From contig NZ_JAJFAU010000001.1 of assembly GCF_022614595.1 (NCBI RefSeq), positions 17,797 through 81,796 on the forward strand: DNA of 64,000 nucleotides, given 5' to 3'. This document shows, one piece after another, positions 19,592-28,353 of the stretch. Position numbers and translations under genes: made by a program. The stretch's first letter is position 1. Every line of letters begins with the position of its first letter. Below the pieces are notes generated by a model. The model was not told the origin of the DNA. It saw only the letters and a program-made list of their open reading frames with translations, and did not search any database. Origin of the DNA: Streptomyces sp. CNQ085 (GTDB taxonomy: Bacteria > Actinomycetota > Actinomycetes > Streptomycetales > Streptomycetaceae).

Positions 19592-20632
19592 TCAGCCGAG
19601 CTTCCTGGCCTTGGTGATGGCGTCGGCGAGGTTCTCCATCAGCGGGGCGGCGCCCTGGTAGGAGAAGCGCGGCACCGGGTCCCACTCGGCGACCTGGCCG
19701 GCCTTCACCGCCGGGAGCGCCTCCCAGGTGGGCTTGGACTTCAGGTCCTTCGGCTGCAGGGCGGTGCTGCGGTTGTCCAGGATGATGAGGTCGGCCTCGT
19801 ACTGCCCGGCGTTCTCCCAGCTGAGGCTCTCGAAGTAGCCGCCGCTGGCCTCGACGTCGTCGGGGATGACGAAGTTGACGCCCAGTTCGGCGAAGTACTT
19901 CAAGCCGGCCGCGGGCGCGGGGGTGGAGACGTAGAAGTAGTCGGCGCTGCCGGAGGCGGCCAGCACCCGCAGCCCGCCGCCGGCCTTGGCGGCCTTGCGG
20001 AGCTTCTCGGCCGCCGCCTCGAAGCGAGCCTTGCCGTCGGCGACCTGCTCGGACTTCAGGTCGGCGCCCAGGGACTCGGCCAGGGCGGCGTAGCGCTGGA
20101 TCGGCTTGAGCAGGGAGACCTCGGCGGTCTGGACGGCGACGCTGGGGGCCAGCTTGAGGATCTTGTCCGCACTCTCCTCCGGTACGTACCACAGCGAGCT
20201 GGGGTCGTACTGGTGCGTGACCAGCAGCTCGGGGCTGAGCGCGGCGTACTTCTCGATGTCGAACTCGCCCCAGGCGTTGCCGATGACCTCGATCTTCTTG
20301 ACGTCCAGGCCGCCGGCCTGCGGGTGGGCCGAGCCGTCCTCCAGAACCGTCTCGCCGAAGACGCCGACGATCCGGTCCTTCAGGCCGAAGTCGGCCAGGG
20401 CGGCGGCGGTGCCGGTGAAGGCGACGATGCGCTCGGGGGTCCTGTCGGCGGTGACCTTCTTCTTGCGGTCGTCGGTGAACGACCAGGGGCCGCCGTCCTT
20501 CTCCGAGGTCTTGCCCGACGTCTGCGAACCGCCGTCGTCCCCGCAGGCCGCGAGCAGGGCACCCAGACCGAGGGCGCCTCCCGCCGTGAGGATGCCCCGG
20601 CGGGAGAGGTTGGCGGTTCTTGCGTAGGACAT
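19592..20632 (-). CDS. desE: Ferric-siderophore-binding lipoprotein (DesE-like)
   Basis: A 346-residue cluster-type solute-binding protein that captures ferric hydroxamate outside the membrane. The signal peptide has both a twin-arginine (SRRGIL, Arg11-Arg12) and a lipobox ending at Cys30 (ALLAAC), so it is probably a Tat-exported lipoprotein. The body has the two-lobe FhuD/FecB layout, with TPERIVAFTGTAAALADFGL in the first lobe and ENAGQYEADLIILDNR in the second. It is divergent from two FecCD permeases and an ATPase, its natural partners, across an iron-box promoter. Confidence 0.93.
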   Translation of the reverse strand: MSYARTANLSRRGILTAGGALGLGALLAACGDDGGSQTSGKTSEKDGGPWSFTDDRKKKVTADRTPERIVAFTGTAAALADFGLKDRIVGVFGETVLEDGSAHPQAGGLDVKKIEVIGNAWGEFDIEKYAALSPELLVTHQYDPSSLWYVPEESADKILKLAPSVAVQTAEVSLLKPIQRYAALAESLGADLKSEQVADGKARFEAAAEKLRKAAKAGGGLRVLAASGSADYFYVSTPAPAAGLKYFAELGVNFVIPDDVEASGGYFESLSWENAGQYEADLIILDNRSTALQPKDLKSKPTWEALPAVKAGQVAEWDPVPRFSYQGAAPLMENLADAITKARKLG

Positions 20633-20696
20633 GACTGGCGCCTTTCTGGCAAACGCACGGGTATGCGACGGGTGTTCTACTGCCCGGCCGCGGCTG

Positions 20697-20715
20697 TTAG
20701 GTTAACCTAACCAAA
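20697..20715. promoter_or_regulatory. Iron box in the desE/permease divergent promoter
   Basis: TTAGGTTAACCTAACCAAA matches the 19-bp DtxR/DmdR1 consensus at 17 of 19 positions. Its core GTTAGGTTAACCTAAC (20696-20711) is a perfect 16-bp palindrome. It lies 65 bases from the desE start and 54 bases from the first permease start, so one site can control import in both directions. Confidence 0.92.
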
Positions 20716-20768
20716 GTTCGAGCCCAAGGGGGTGGTCCCGATCTCCCCCGGCACACCGGAGTCCGCAC

Positions 20769-21836
20769 GTGTCACTCATCAAACCGAGCCCCACGCGGGA
20801 GAGAACGGGGCCGCCGCCCCCCGCCGTCGAGGAGCCGCCGACGCGAACCCGTACCGCCCTGCGCTCCGCCGGGCTGGCGGGCGCCGCGGCCCTCCTGCTC
20901 GTCCTGCTGGTGCTGAGCCTCGGCTTCGGCGCCCGGCCGCTGTCGGCGGGCGAGGTCTGGTCCGGGCTCTTCGACAGCGGCTCCGAGGCCTGGAGCGTGG
21001 TGCGCGAGATGCGGTTGCCGCGCACCCTGCTCGGACTGCTCGTCGGTCTCGCCCTCGGGCTGGCCGGCGCGGTGATGCAGGCGCTGACCCGCAACCCGCT
21101 GGCGGATCCCGGACTGCTGGGCATCAACGCCGGCGCTTCGGCCGCGGTGGTCACCTCCATCGCCTTCCTCGGGGTGACCGGCTTCACCGGCTACGTGTGG
21201 TTCGCCCTGGCCGGCGCCGCGGTCGTCTCCGTTGTCGTCTACGCCGTCGGCGGCGGGCGCGGGGCGACCCCGGCGCGGCTGGCCCTGGCCGGCGCGGCGC
21301 TCAACGCCGCCCTGTACTCCTACGTCAGCGCCGCGATGATCCTGGACGCCGCGGCGCTGGAGCGGATGCGTTTTTGGACCGTCGGTTCGCTGGCTTCGGC
21401 CCGGATGGACGCCGTGGTGCAGGTGCTGCCGTTCATCGCCACCGGCACCCTGGCCGCCCTCGCCCTCGCCCGGCCGCTCAACGCCCTCACGCTCGGCGAC
21501 GACCAGGCCCGCGCCCTGGGCGCCCGGCCGGAGAGGGTCCGCGCGGCCTGCGTCGTCGCCATCACCCTGCTGTGCGGCGCGGCCACCGCCGCCGCCGGCC
21601 CCATCGTCTTCGTCGGGCTGATGGTGCCGCACCTGGTCCGCGCGATCACCGGCCCCGACCTGCGCTGGGTGCTGCCGTACTGCGCGGTGCTCGCCCCCGT
21701 GCTGCTGCTCGGCTCCGATGTGCTCGGCCGGTTGCTGGGCCGCCCGGGCGAGCTCCAGGTCGGCGTCGTCACCGCCGTCCTCGGCGGCCCCGTCTTCCTC
21801 TACGTCCTGCGACGGCGGAAGGTGGCCGCCGCATGA
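20769..21836 (+). CDS. FecCD-family siderophore ABC permease 1
   Basis: A 355-residue membrane protein with about nine to ten helices, one half of the channel for ferric siderophore import. Conserved FecCD blocks are REMRLPRTLLGLLVGLALGLAGAVMQALTRNPLADPGLLGINAGAS, LGDDQARALGARPERVR (the coupling segment that meets the ATPase) and GPIVFVGLMVPHLVRAITGPD. GTG start at 20769. Its stop overlaps the start of the second permease by four bases, so the three importer genes form one operon. Confidence 0.92.
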   Translation: MSLIKPSPTRERTGPPPPAVEEPPTRTRTALRSAGLAGAAALLLVLLVLSLGFGARPLSAGEVWSGLFDSGSEAWSVVREMRLPRTLLGLLVGLALGLAGAVMQALTRNPLADPGLLGINAGASAAVVTSIAFLGVTGFTGYVWFALAGAAVVSVVVYAVGGGRGATPARLALAGAALNAALYSYVSAAMILDAAALERMRFWTVGSLASARMDAVVQVLPFIATGTLAALALARPLNALTLGDDQARALGARPERVRAACVVAITLLCGAATAAAGPIVFVGLMVPHLVRAITGPDLRWVLPYCAVLAPVLLLGSDVLGRLLGRPGELQVGVVTAVLGGPVFLYVLRRRKVAAA

Positions 21837-22897
21837 GGACCGACACGGGAAACGACATGAGGGCCGGTGTGAGGACCTTCCGCGCCGGACCGGCGCTCAG
21901 CCTCCGCTTCCGCCCCCGCGCCCTGATCGCCGCCGCCGTCTGCCTGCTCGTGGCCCTGGCCGCCGGTGTCGTCACCATCGGCAGCGGCGACTACCCCATG
22001 AGCCCCGCCGAGGTGCTGACCACCCTCACCGGCGGCGGCACCCCCGCCCAGGACTTCATCGTCAACGAACTGCGGCTGCCCCGGGTGCTCGCAGCCCTCC
22101 TCGTCGGCGCCTCCCTCGGCCTGGCCGGAGCCGTCTTCCAGTCCGTGGTGCGCAACCCGCTGGGCAGCCCCGACATGCTCGGCCTCACCCAGGGAGCCTC
22201 CACCGGCGCCCTCCTCGTCGTCCTCGCCGGCGGCAGCAGCGCGGCCCTGGCCGGCGGAGCCATCGCCGGAGGACTCCTGACCGGACTGCTCATCTACGCC
22301 CTCGCCTGGCGCCAGGGAGTGCACGGCTACCGGCTGGTGCTCACCGGCATCGGCGTCCTGGCGATGCTCACCGGCGTCAACGGCTACCTGCTCACCCGCG
22401 GCAAGCTGATGGAGGCTTCCCGCGCGATCCTGTGGATCACCGGCAGCCTCGACGGCCGCGGCTGGCCCGAGCTCACCCCGCTGCTGATCGCCCTGGCGGT
22501 ACTGGGCCCGGTCACCGTCCTGGGCTGCGGGCGGGCCCTGCGGATGACGGAGATGGGCGACGACGCGGCCCACGCCCTCGGCGTGAGCGTCGAACGTGCC
22601 CGCACCGCCGCGCTGGGCTCCGCCGTCGTCCTGGTCTCCTTCGCCGCGGCCTGTGCCGGGCCGGTCTCCTTCGTCGCGCTCACCGCGCCCCAGCTCGCCA
22701 AGCGCCTCACCCGCGCGCCGGGCCCCAACCTGCTGCCCGCCGGCTGCATGGGCGCGGCCGTACTGGTGACCGCCGACTGGGCCGCCCAGAACCTCTTCAC
22801 CGGACGGCAGATCCCCGTGGGCGTCCTCACCGGTCTCCTCGGCGGCTGCTACCTGGTGTGGTTGCTGGCCACTCAGCGGAAGGCAGGACGGATATGA
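21833..22897 (+). CDS. FecCD-family siderophore ABC permease 2
   Basis: The 354-residue second half of the permease pair. It has NELRLPRVLAALLVGASLGLAGAVFQSVVRNPLGSPDMLGLTQGAS, the coupling segment MGDDAAHALGVSVERAR, and GPVSFVALTAPQLAKRLTRAPG. ATG 21833 overlaps the previous stop, and its own stop overlaps the ATPase start by four bases. The two permeases differ enough to form a heterodimer, as in FepD/FepG. Confidence 0.92.
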   Translation: MRTDTGNDMRAGVRTFRAGPALSLRFRPRALIAAAVCLLVALAAGVVTIGSGDYPMSPAEVLTTLTGGGTPAQDFIVNELRLPRVLAALLVGASLGLAGAVFQSVVRNPLGSPDMLGLTQGASTGALLVVLAGGSSAALAGGAIAGGLLTGLLIYALAWRQGVHGYRLVLTGIGVLAMLTGVNGYLLTRGKLMEASRAILWITGSLDGRGWPELTPLLIALAVLGPVTVLGCGRALRMTEMGDDAAHALGVSVERARTAALGSAVVLVSFAAACAGPVSFVALTAPQLAKRLTRAPGPNLLPAGCMGAAVLVTADWAAQNLFTGRQIPVGVLTGLLGGCYLVWLLATQRKAGRI

Positions 22898-23826
22898 GCA
22901 TCCTCGCGGAATCCCGGGCTCCCGAAGGCCCGGCCGGACAACCCCAGGACGGAGCAGAACGGATGACGCAGGGCAACCACCGCGACCACGGAGCCCCGGC
23001 CGCCGGGGGGACGAGGCTGAGCGGCCAGGGTCTGACCCTCGCCTACGACCGGCGCACGATCGCCGAGGATCTCACGGTCGCGATACCGGACCGCTCCTTC
23101 ACCGTCGTCATAGGTCCCAACGCCTGCGGCAAGTCCACCCTGCTGCGCGCCCTGTCGCGGATGCTGAAGCCGGCCGCCGGAACGGTCCTCCTGGACGGCA
23201 GGGACATCTCCTCCACAGGCGCCAAGCAGGTGGCCCGCACCCTCGGCCTGCTGCCGCAGTCCTCCGTCGCCCCCGAGGGCATCTCCGTCTCCGAACTGGT
23301 CTCCCGTGGCCGCTACCCGCACCAGAGCCTGCTGCGCCAGTGGTCGGCGGAGGACGAGCGTGTCGTTGTGGAGGCGATGGCCTCCACCGGCGTCGCCGAG
23401 CTCGCCGACCGCTCGGTGGACGAACTGTCCGGTGGGCAGCGGCAGCGGGTGTGGATCGCCATGGCGCTGGCCCAGCAGACCCCCCTGCTGCTGCTGGACG
23501 AGCCGACCACCTACCTCGACCTCGCCCACCAGATCGACATCCTGGACCTGTGCGCCCGCCTCCACCAGGAGGAGGGCCGCACCCTGGTCGCCGTCCTCCA
23601 CGACCTCAACCACGCCGCCCGGTACGCCACCCACCTGATCGCCATGCGCGAGGGGCGGGTGATGGCCTCCGGACCGCCGGAGGAGATCGTGACCGCCGAA
23701 CTGGTCGAGGAGGTCTTCGGCCTGCCCTGCCGGGTCATCGACGACCCGGAGACCGGGACCCCCCTGGTGGTGCCCGCGGCGCGGCGCCGCGCCCGCAGGC
23801 CGCAGGCGGCCGGACGGCTCCCCTGA
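22894..23826 (+). CDS. Siderophore ABC transporter ATPase (FepC-like)
   Basis: A 310-residue ATP-binding subunit powering ferric siderophore uptake. After a 40-residue variable start come Walker A GPNACGKST, the Q-loop LGLLPQS, signature LSGGQRQR, Walker B LLLLDEPTTYLD and the switch His in VLHDLNHAARY. The C-terminal tail is arginine-rich. Last gene of the importer operon, followed by a hairpin. With desE it makes a complete importer beside the synthesis genes. Confidence 0.94.
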   Translation: MSILAESRAPEGPAGQPQDGAERMTQGNHRDHGAPAAGGTRLSGQGLTLAYDRRTIAEDLTVAIPDRSFTVVIGPNACGKSTLLRALSRMLKPAAGTVLLDGRDISSTGAKQVARTLGLLPQSSVAPEGISVSELVSRGRYPHQSLLRQWSAEDERVVVEAMASTGVAELADRSVDELSGGQRQRVWIAMALAQQTPLLLLDEPTTYLDLAHQIDILDLCARLHQEEGRTLVAVLHDLNHAARYATHLIAMREGRVMASGPPEEIVTAELVEEVFGLPCRVIDDPETGTPLVVPAARRRARRPQAAGRLP

Positions 23827-23832
23827 TTCGCC

Positions 23833-23855
23833 CTCCGGCACCGGCCCGGCCGGAG
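23833..23855. terminator. Hairpin between converging ATPase and MBL genes
   Basis: Seven-base arms CTCCGGC and GCCGGAG with a nine-base loop, directly after the importer operon and before the end of the converging hydrolase gene. Short but well placed. Confidence 0.5.
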
Positions 23856-23861
23856 AAGGGA

Positions 23862-24611
23862 TCAGCCGACCTGTTCGCGCGCGTGCTCCACCGCGGCACC
23901 GACCGGGCCGCGGTGCACCGGCCCGTGGCCGGGGAGCAGGACCTCCGCCCCGGTGGCCGCCAGGGTGGAGAGCGAGTCCAGCGCGCGGCCGCGGTCGTGG
24001 TGGAACATACGGGGCAGCAGTTGGGGCCCCCGGCGGCCGGAGGTGGGGTGCCCGCTGACGAGGGCGTCGCCGGTGACCAGGATCCCCCTGTCCGGCAGGT
24101 GATAGGCGCAGTGGCCGTCGGTGTGGCCCGGAGTGTGGACGGGCACCGGGCGCCCGGGCACATCGAGCGGGCCGCCGGACGGGAACTCCCGCGGCTCGGC
24201 GACCGGGGTCTCCTTCTTCCCGCCGGACCGCAGCGCGTGCACGGCCCAGGGCAGGACGCCGGGACGCCATCCGTTGGCGGCGATCTGCCCCACGGAGACC
24301 TGCTGGAGGAAGTCCCGGCGGGCGTGGGGCACTTCCTCCCGGTGGGCCAGGACGGGGACCTCGTACTCCGTGCGCAGGTACTCGGCCGAGCCGATGTGGT
24401 CGCTGTGGGCGTGCGTGACCAGTACCGCCGTCACCGCCGACGGCTCGGCGCCGACGGCGCGGAGCGAGGCGAGCACCAGCTCGCGGTCCCCGGGATACCC
24501 GGTGTCCACCAGCGTCACCGCGTCGCCGTCCTGGACGATCACCCAGTTGGTGTTGCTGCCCGTGACCAGGTGGACGCCCGTCTCGACCTGGAACATCTCC
24601 GGTGTGCGCAT
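23862..24611 (-). CDS. MBL-fold metallo-hydrolase
   Basis: A 249-residue metallo-beta-lactamase-fold enzyme. The metal-binding motif THAHSDHIGSAEYL is near residue 65, with later ligands in HTPGHTDGHC, TGDALVSG and LLPGHGPVH. The overall pattern fits hydroxyacylglutathione-hydrolase or lactonase-like members; the first two histidines plus DH are intact, so it should bind two metals. Substrate unknown. Stand-alone gene on the minus strand. Confidence 0.88.
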   Translation of the reverse strand: MRTPEMFQVETGVHLVTGSNTNWVIVQDGDAVTLVDTGYPGDRELVLASLRAVGAEPSAVTAVLVTHAHSDHIGSAEYLRTEYEVPVLAHREEVPHARRDFLQQVSVGQIAANGWRPGVLPWAVHALRSGGKKETPVAEPREFPSGGPLDVPGRPVPVHTPGHTDGHCAYHLPDRGILVTGDALVSGHPTSGRRGPQLLPRMFHHDRGRALDSLSTLAATGAEVLLPGHGPVHRGPVGAAVEHAREQVG

Positions 24612-24709
24612 CGCTTCTCCTCCCGACTCCCCGGCAGGGTACGACGTGATCGGGAGGAGGGTCCGGGCCGGTGACCGCGACCGCGGCGGGAGGATGGCAG
24701 GATCACAGG

Positions 24710-25420
24710 GTGGTGGAACGGATCATCGCCGCATGCGACGGCGCGTCGAAGGGAAACCCCGGGCCCGCGGCCTGGGCATGGGTCATCGCCGGTACGGACG
24801 GCGACGCTGAACGCTGGGAGGCCGGTCCGCTGGGCAGGGCGACCAACAACGTGGCGGAGCTGACCGCGCTGGAGAGACTGCTGGAGGTCCTGGACCCGGC
24901 CGTACCGGCACAGGTGCGGATGGACTCCCAGTACGCGATGAAGGCGGTCACCACCTGGCTGCCGGGCTGGCGACGCAGGGGCTGGAAGACCTCGGCCGGC
25001 ACACCGGTGGCCAACCGGGACCTGGTGGTGCGCATCGACGAACTGCTGGCCGGGCGGGAGGTGGAGTTCGTCCACACCCCGGCCCACCGGGCGGACGGCG
25101 ACCGGCTCAACGACGCCGCCGACCGCGCCGCGAGCCACAGCGCGCGCACCCAGCGGCCGATCGGCTCCGCGGCGGGGGACGACCTGCCCCCGCCCGAACC
25201 CGCCACCGCCCCCGCCGGTGGACGCCCCCCCCGCCGGGAGGGGGCGAAGCCGGCGCGGAAGGCCGGGGCACCGGACCGCTCCTCCGGGAGGCCGCTCAAG
25301 GCACGCTTCCCGGGCCGTTGCCGCTGCGGCCGGCCGTACGCGAAGGGCGAGACGATCGCGAAGAACCCCGACGGCTGGGGCCACCCCTCCTGCGCCGCCA
25401 CCGGATCAGGCGGGGCGTGA
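24710..25420 (+). CDS. Ribonuclease H-like protein with C-terminal Cys motif
   Basis: A 236-residue protein. Residues 1-140 form an RNase HI fold: ACDGASKGNPGPAAWAWV supplies the first catalytic Asp, ATNNVAELTALERLLEVL the Glu, VRMDSQYAMKAVTTW the second Asp, and ADGDRLNDAADRAA the final Asp. It should cut RNA in RNA:DNA hybrids. After a Pro/Arg-rich linker the C-terminus has RCRCGRPYAKGETIAKNPDG and HPSC, resembling a small zinc-binding end. GTG 24710 is preferred: CAGGAT (24698-24703) sits six bases before it, as for a leaderless message. A GTG at 24713 is the alternative. Confidence 0.85.
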   Translation: MVERIIAACDGASKGNPGPAAWAWVIAGTDGDAERWEAGPLGRATNNVAELTALERLLEVLDPAVPAQVRMDSQYAMKAVTTWLPGWRRRGWKTSAGTPVANRDLVVRIDELLAGREVEFVHTPAHRADGDRLNDAADRAASHSARTQRPIGSAAGDDLPPPEPATAPAGGRPPRREGAKPARKAGAPDRSSGRPLKARFPGRCRCGRPYAKGETIAKNPDGWGHPSCAATGSGGA

Positions 25421-25549
25421 CGCCGAGGGGACGGCGAGGAAGACGGTAGCGGGCCGCGCCGGGGCGGCGGCAGGCGGAGAAGCCTGTTTACGGTGCAACC
25501 ATCAGGTTCCGTCGCAAGTCCTTCACGCGCGGCGCGAATTCCGCACGAC

Positions 25550-25711
25550 GTGGAGGAGGAAACTCCCCTGCGTAAGCGCCCGGTCATAGCCGTGGCCGCC
25601 GCAGTCGGCACCCTGGCGTCCTCACCGCAGTTCCGGCCCGGGCCGCCGGGTACCGCTCGGCGCTGAAGGTCCGCGGTGTCCGGTACGACGCGCCCGGCCG
25701 GGACTCCAACA
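25550..25711 (+). pseudogene. Decayed lamin-tail-domain secreted protein
   Basis: The reading frame from 25568 (CTG) gives RKRPVIAVAAAVGTLA, the hydrophobic first part of a signal peptide, then loses sense. One frame over, from 25618, the sequence continues as VLTAVPARAAGYRSALKVRG then VRYDAPGRDSN. Joining the two needs one missing base near 25617 and gives a clean Ala-x-Ala signal peptide followed by the first strand of a lamin tail domain (the Y-D-x-P-G-x-D motif). The rest of the domain is absent. GGAGGAGG at 25551-25558 is an intact ribosome site, but the expected ATG reads CTG. So start-codon change, frameshift and truncation are all visible. Confidence 0.68.
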
Positions 25712-25794
25712 GATGCTCCCTTCTCCGGGGCGGGGGCGGCCCACGGACCCGCACCGCCCGACAGGGCGGGTCAGGGGCCCCGGTACGGCCCGCC

Positions 25795-26469
25795 CTATCG
25801 GGCCGTACCGAAGGCCTGGGTCCAGTAGTGGCCGGGCTGGGCCAGGCCGACGCCGATCTCCTCGAACGAGCAGTTGAGGATGTTGCGCCTGTGGCCGGGG
25901 CTGGACATCCAGCCGTCCATCACGCTCTCGGGGGTCTGGTAGCCGTGGGCGACGTTCTCGCCGTAGGCCCGCCACTGGTAGCCGGCCCGCTCGATCCGGT
26001 CTCCGGGGCCGGAGCCGTCGGAGCCGGTGTGGGACATGTTCCGGTGGCCGGCCATGTCCTTGCTGTGCGCCCGGGCGGCCTCGGTCAGCTTCTCGTTCAC
26101 CTTCAGGGGTGCGCACCCGGCCTTGGCGCGCTCGCTGTTGACGAGTTCCACGACGCGGGCCGCCGCGTCGTCGGCCGGGGTGGGTGTGGTGGGAGCGGAA
26201 GGCGCGGCCGGGGCGGAGGTGTCGGGGGCCGGGGAGGCGCTCGGGGGAGTGGCGGGCGTCCGGGTCCTCTCCGCCACGGGCCGCGAGGTCGGCCTGGAGG
26301 CCGGCGACCGGTCCTCGTAGGATCGGTTCTGCCACGAGTAGGAGCGGCCGTCGGCCGTCGCCGGCCGGTCCACGCAGGCAAGGGCCACGGTGGGCACTCC
26401 CAGGGCGGTCACGGCGAGGGCCGCGACGGATATCTTCCGGTAGCGCCTCGTTCTGCGGTGCTTGTTCAT
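25795..26469 (-). CDS. Secreted CAP-domain (SCP/PR1-like) protein
   Basis: A 224-residue exported protein. A basic start and hydrophobic core to about residue 31 form the signal peptide, followed by a Ser/Thr/Pro-rich spacer of about 70 residues, then the CAP domain (RVVELVNSERAKAGCAPLKV, AARAHSKDMAGHRNMSHTGS, AGYQWRAYGENVAHGYQTPE, GWMSSPGHRRNILN). The His and Glu residues of the CAP cavity are present. Streptomyces have several such proteins of unknown role. ATG 26469 is chosen over 26523 as it begins a proper signal peptide. Faces the broken lamin-tail gene. Confidence 0.87.
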   Translation of the reverse strand: MNKHRRTRRYRKISVAALAVTALGVPTVALACVDRPATADGRSYSWQNRSYEDRSPASRPTSRPVAERTRTPATPPSASPAPDTSAPAAPSAPTTPTPADDAAARVVELVNSERAKAGCAPLKVNEKLTEAARAHSKDMAGHRNMSHTGSDGSGPGDRIERAGYQWRAYGENVAHGYQTPESVMDGWMSSPGHRRNILNCSFEEIGVGLAQPGHYWTQAFGTAR

Positions 26470-27220
26470 ATGTGACCCCAATCGTCGGATCGCGGATCCC
26501 CCCGGGATGTGGACGACCCGCACAGCGCCCGCGTCCGGGCCGCGGGAACGCGGTGCGGGCCGTCATTGTCGGGACGGCCCGACGAGCGGGGCAACGAGCC
26601 TCGGTACTATGCCGGGTCGTAGGTCCCCGCGTCCCTTGCGAGCGGCACGGAGCCATGCCGGGGCGGGTGCCGGGGCGCGCGGCGGCGCCGTGTCGCCCCG
26701 TCAGGAGCCCCCCCCGTGCGGCCGTGTGCGGAGGAGCGCTCGAGGCGGGGCGGGGCCCGTCGAACCGGGCGTGCGGTATGACCGTTTCGAGTGGGACGGG
26801 TCCTCTATGTCCTTCGGGCGTCGTCTACTACCCGGCAGACGTAGTACCGATATGCGCTGTGATGTATGTCATGGAGCTGGCGGGCGTCCGGCGTGTTCGC
26901 GCACTCCGCCGGCCGGCCCGTCGGCGGTCTGCGGGCGGTGGCGGGGAAGGGGTGGCCGGGGCGGTCCGCGAGGCCCTGTGTACCGCGGTTCGCGGTCCGT
27001 GCGTCCGACAGCGCTCCGCTCGGGTGCGGTGGCCGCCCATCGGATGAGGGGCCGCGACCGCCGTCTGGTCGACGCCCGCGGCCAGGCCGCGATCGGCCGG
27101 GCGGAGGTGACCCTCGGGCTGCGGACCGGCCGGCCGCGGGAGAAGCTGGCAACCGTCCCCGAACCGGTGGCGGCGGCCGCCGACGGCTTCCGCGCTGAAG
27201 CCCGCCCGCTCCGGTGGGCG
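26470..27220. other. Long gap without a clear gene
   Basis: About 750 bases. Open frames here are arginine- and proline-rich and shift frame often. A plus-strand frame from ATG 27044 (MRGRDRRLVDARGQAAIGRA) looks slightly more protein-like but soon runs antisense into the dehydrogenase gene. Near 26822-26845 there is an inverted pair CTACTAC / GTAGTA around CCGGCAGAC. This may be the remains of a lost gene plus the promoter of the CAP protein. I cannot name anything in it. Confidence 0.4.
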
Positions 27221-28111
27221 TCAGGAGGCGGGCCGCCGGCCGTGGTCGGTCCTGGCCTCGAGGGCGTGCAGGACGGCCACCATGTCGCGGTCGCCGTGCC
27301 CCAGGGCGACCGTCTCGCCGAAGAGGGCGTGGCAGACGTCCAGCAGGGGAGAGGCCAGACAGGCCTCGCGGGCGGCCTCGAAGATCAGCCGGTTGTTCCT
27401 CAGGACGTCCAGGGCGGCGGCCTGGACGCCGAAGTCGCGCGCCAGCAGTTTGGGCGCCTTCATGCGGGAGACGCCGCTGGCCATCGGGCCGGCGTCGAGC
27501 ACCTCCAGGAACAGCCGCCGGTCCAGGCCGTGGCGGTCGGCGAAGTGGAACGCCTCGGTGAACCCGGTGACCATGGTGATCAGGAACAGGTTCACCGAGA
27601 GCTTCATCAGCAGCGCGTTCGGAGCTGGCCCGCACACGAACACCTCCCGGCACATCGGCCGCAGCAGCGGGCGCACCGACTCCACGGCCGCCGGCTCCCC
27701 GGCCGCCATCGCCACCAACTGCCCCGACTCGGCGGGCACCCGGGAGCCGGAGACGGGGGCCTCGACGTAACCGCCGCCGGCCGCGCGGACATCGGCCTCC
27801 AGCCCCCGCGAGTAGTGGGGTGAGGTCGTGCCCATGTGCACGACCGTGCGTCCGGCGACGTGCTGGGCGAAGTCCGGTTCGCCGCGGCCCAGTACGGCGT
27901 CGGTCGCCGCCTCGTCGGCCAGCATCAGGAAGACGGTGCCGGCGCGCTCGAAGACCTCGCGGGGGTTCGCGGCCACCTCCGCCCCGGCCGCACGCAGCGG
28001 CTCGCTCCTGGCCGCGGTGCGGTTCCAGACGGTCGGCGCCATGCCGGCGCGGGCCAGGTTGAGGGCCATGGGCTGCCCCATGACGCCGAGGCCGATGAAA
28101 CCCACGTCCAC
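27221..28111 (-). CDS. NAD(P)-dependent beta-hydroxyacid dehydrogenase-like protein
   Basis: A 296-residue member of the 3-hydroxyisobutyrate/6-phosphogluconate dehydrogenase family. The Rossmann motif [20 protein letters not shown] opens the protein, [18 protein letters not shown] is the substrate-binding region (usually DxSTxxP), and [21 protein letters not shown] carries the catalytic Lys equivalent. The substrate motif is slightly altered (MGTTSP). It is divergent from a TetR gene across a palindromic operator at 28206-28221, so the two are probably a regulator-target pair. Substrate unknown. Confidence 0.87.
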   Translation of the reverse strand: MDVGFIGLGVMGQPMALNLARAGMAPTVWNRTAARSEPLRAAGAEVAANPREVFERAGTVFLMLADEAATDAVLGRGEPDFAQHVAGRTVVHMGTTSPHYSRGLEADVRAAGGGYVEAPVSGSRVPAESGQLVAMAAGEPAAVESVRPLLRPMCREVFVCGPAPNALLMKLSVNLFLITMVTGFTEAFHFADRHGLDRRLFLEVLDAGPMASGVSRMKAPKLLARDFGVQAAALDVLRNNRLIFEAAREACLASPLLDVCHALFGETVALGHGDRDMVAVLHALEARTDHGRRPAS

Positions 28112-28180
28112 GCTGTGCCGCCCTTCCGGCCGGAGGCCCCCGGCCTCCGGCCCGGCGGGTTCCGCCGGGCCCGCTGCTTG

Positions 28181-28221
28181 TGACGGTCGTCATAGTAGCG
28201 GCCGTTATGACGTGTGTCATA
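28181..28221. promoter_or_regulatory. Probable TetR operator region
   Basis: A cluster of repeated half-sites between the divergent dehydrogenase and tetR genes. TATGAC-GTGT-GTCATA (28206-28221) is a perfect-armed 16-bp palindrome. A further GTCATAG at 28188-28194 faces TTATGAC, and TGACG-GT-CGTCA (28181-28192) adds a third inverted pair. Two dimers of the adjacent TetR protein could bind side by side. Confidence 0.7.
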
Positions 28222-28353
28222 GTGCGGGCGCGGCCGGGGCGGAGGGCGCGGGTCCCTCCCCGTACCGGCGGCGTTCGGGGCGACGCCGATAAGCTGGTCG
28301 GACCGGCGGGGCGAGGGTCGCCCACCCGGTTCGCCAGGGGGCGGAGGTCGGCG

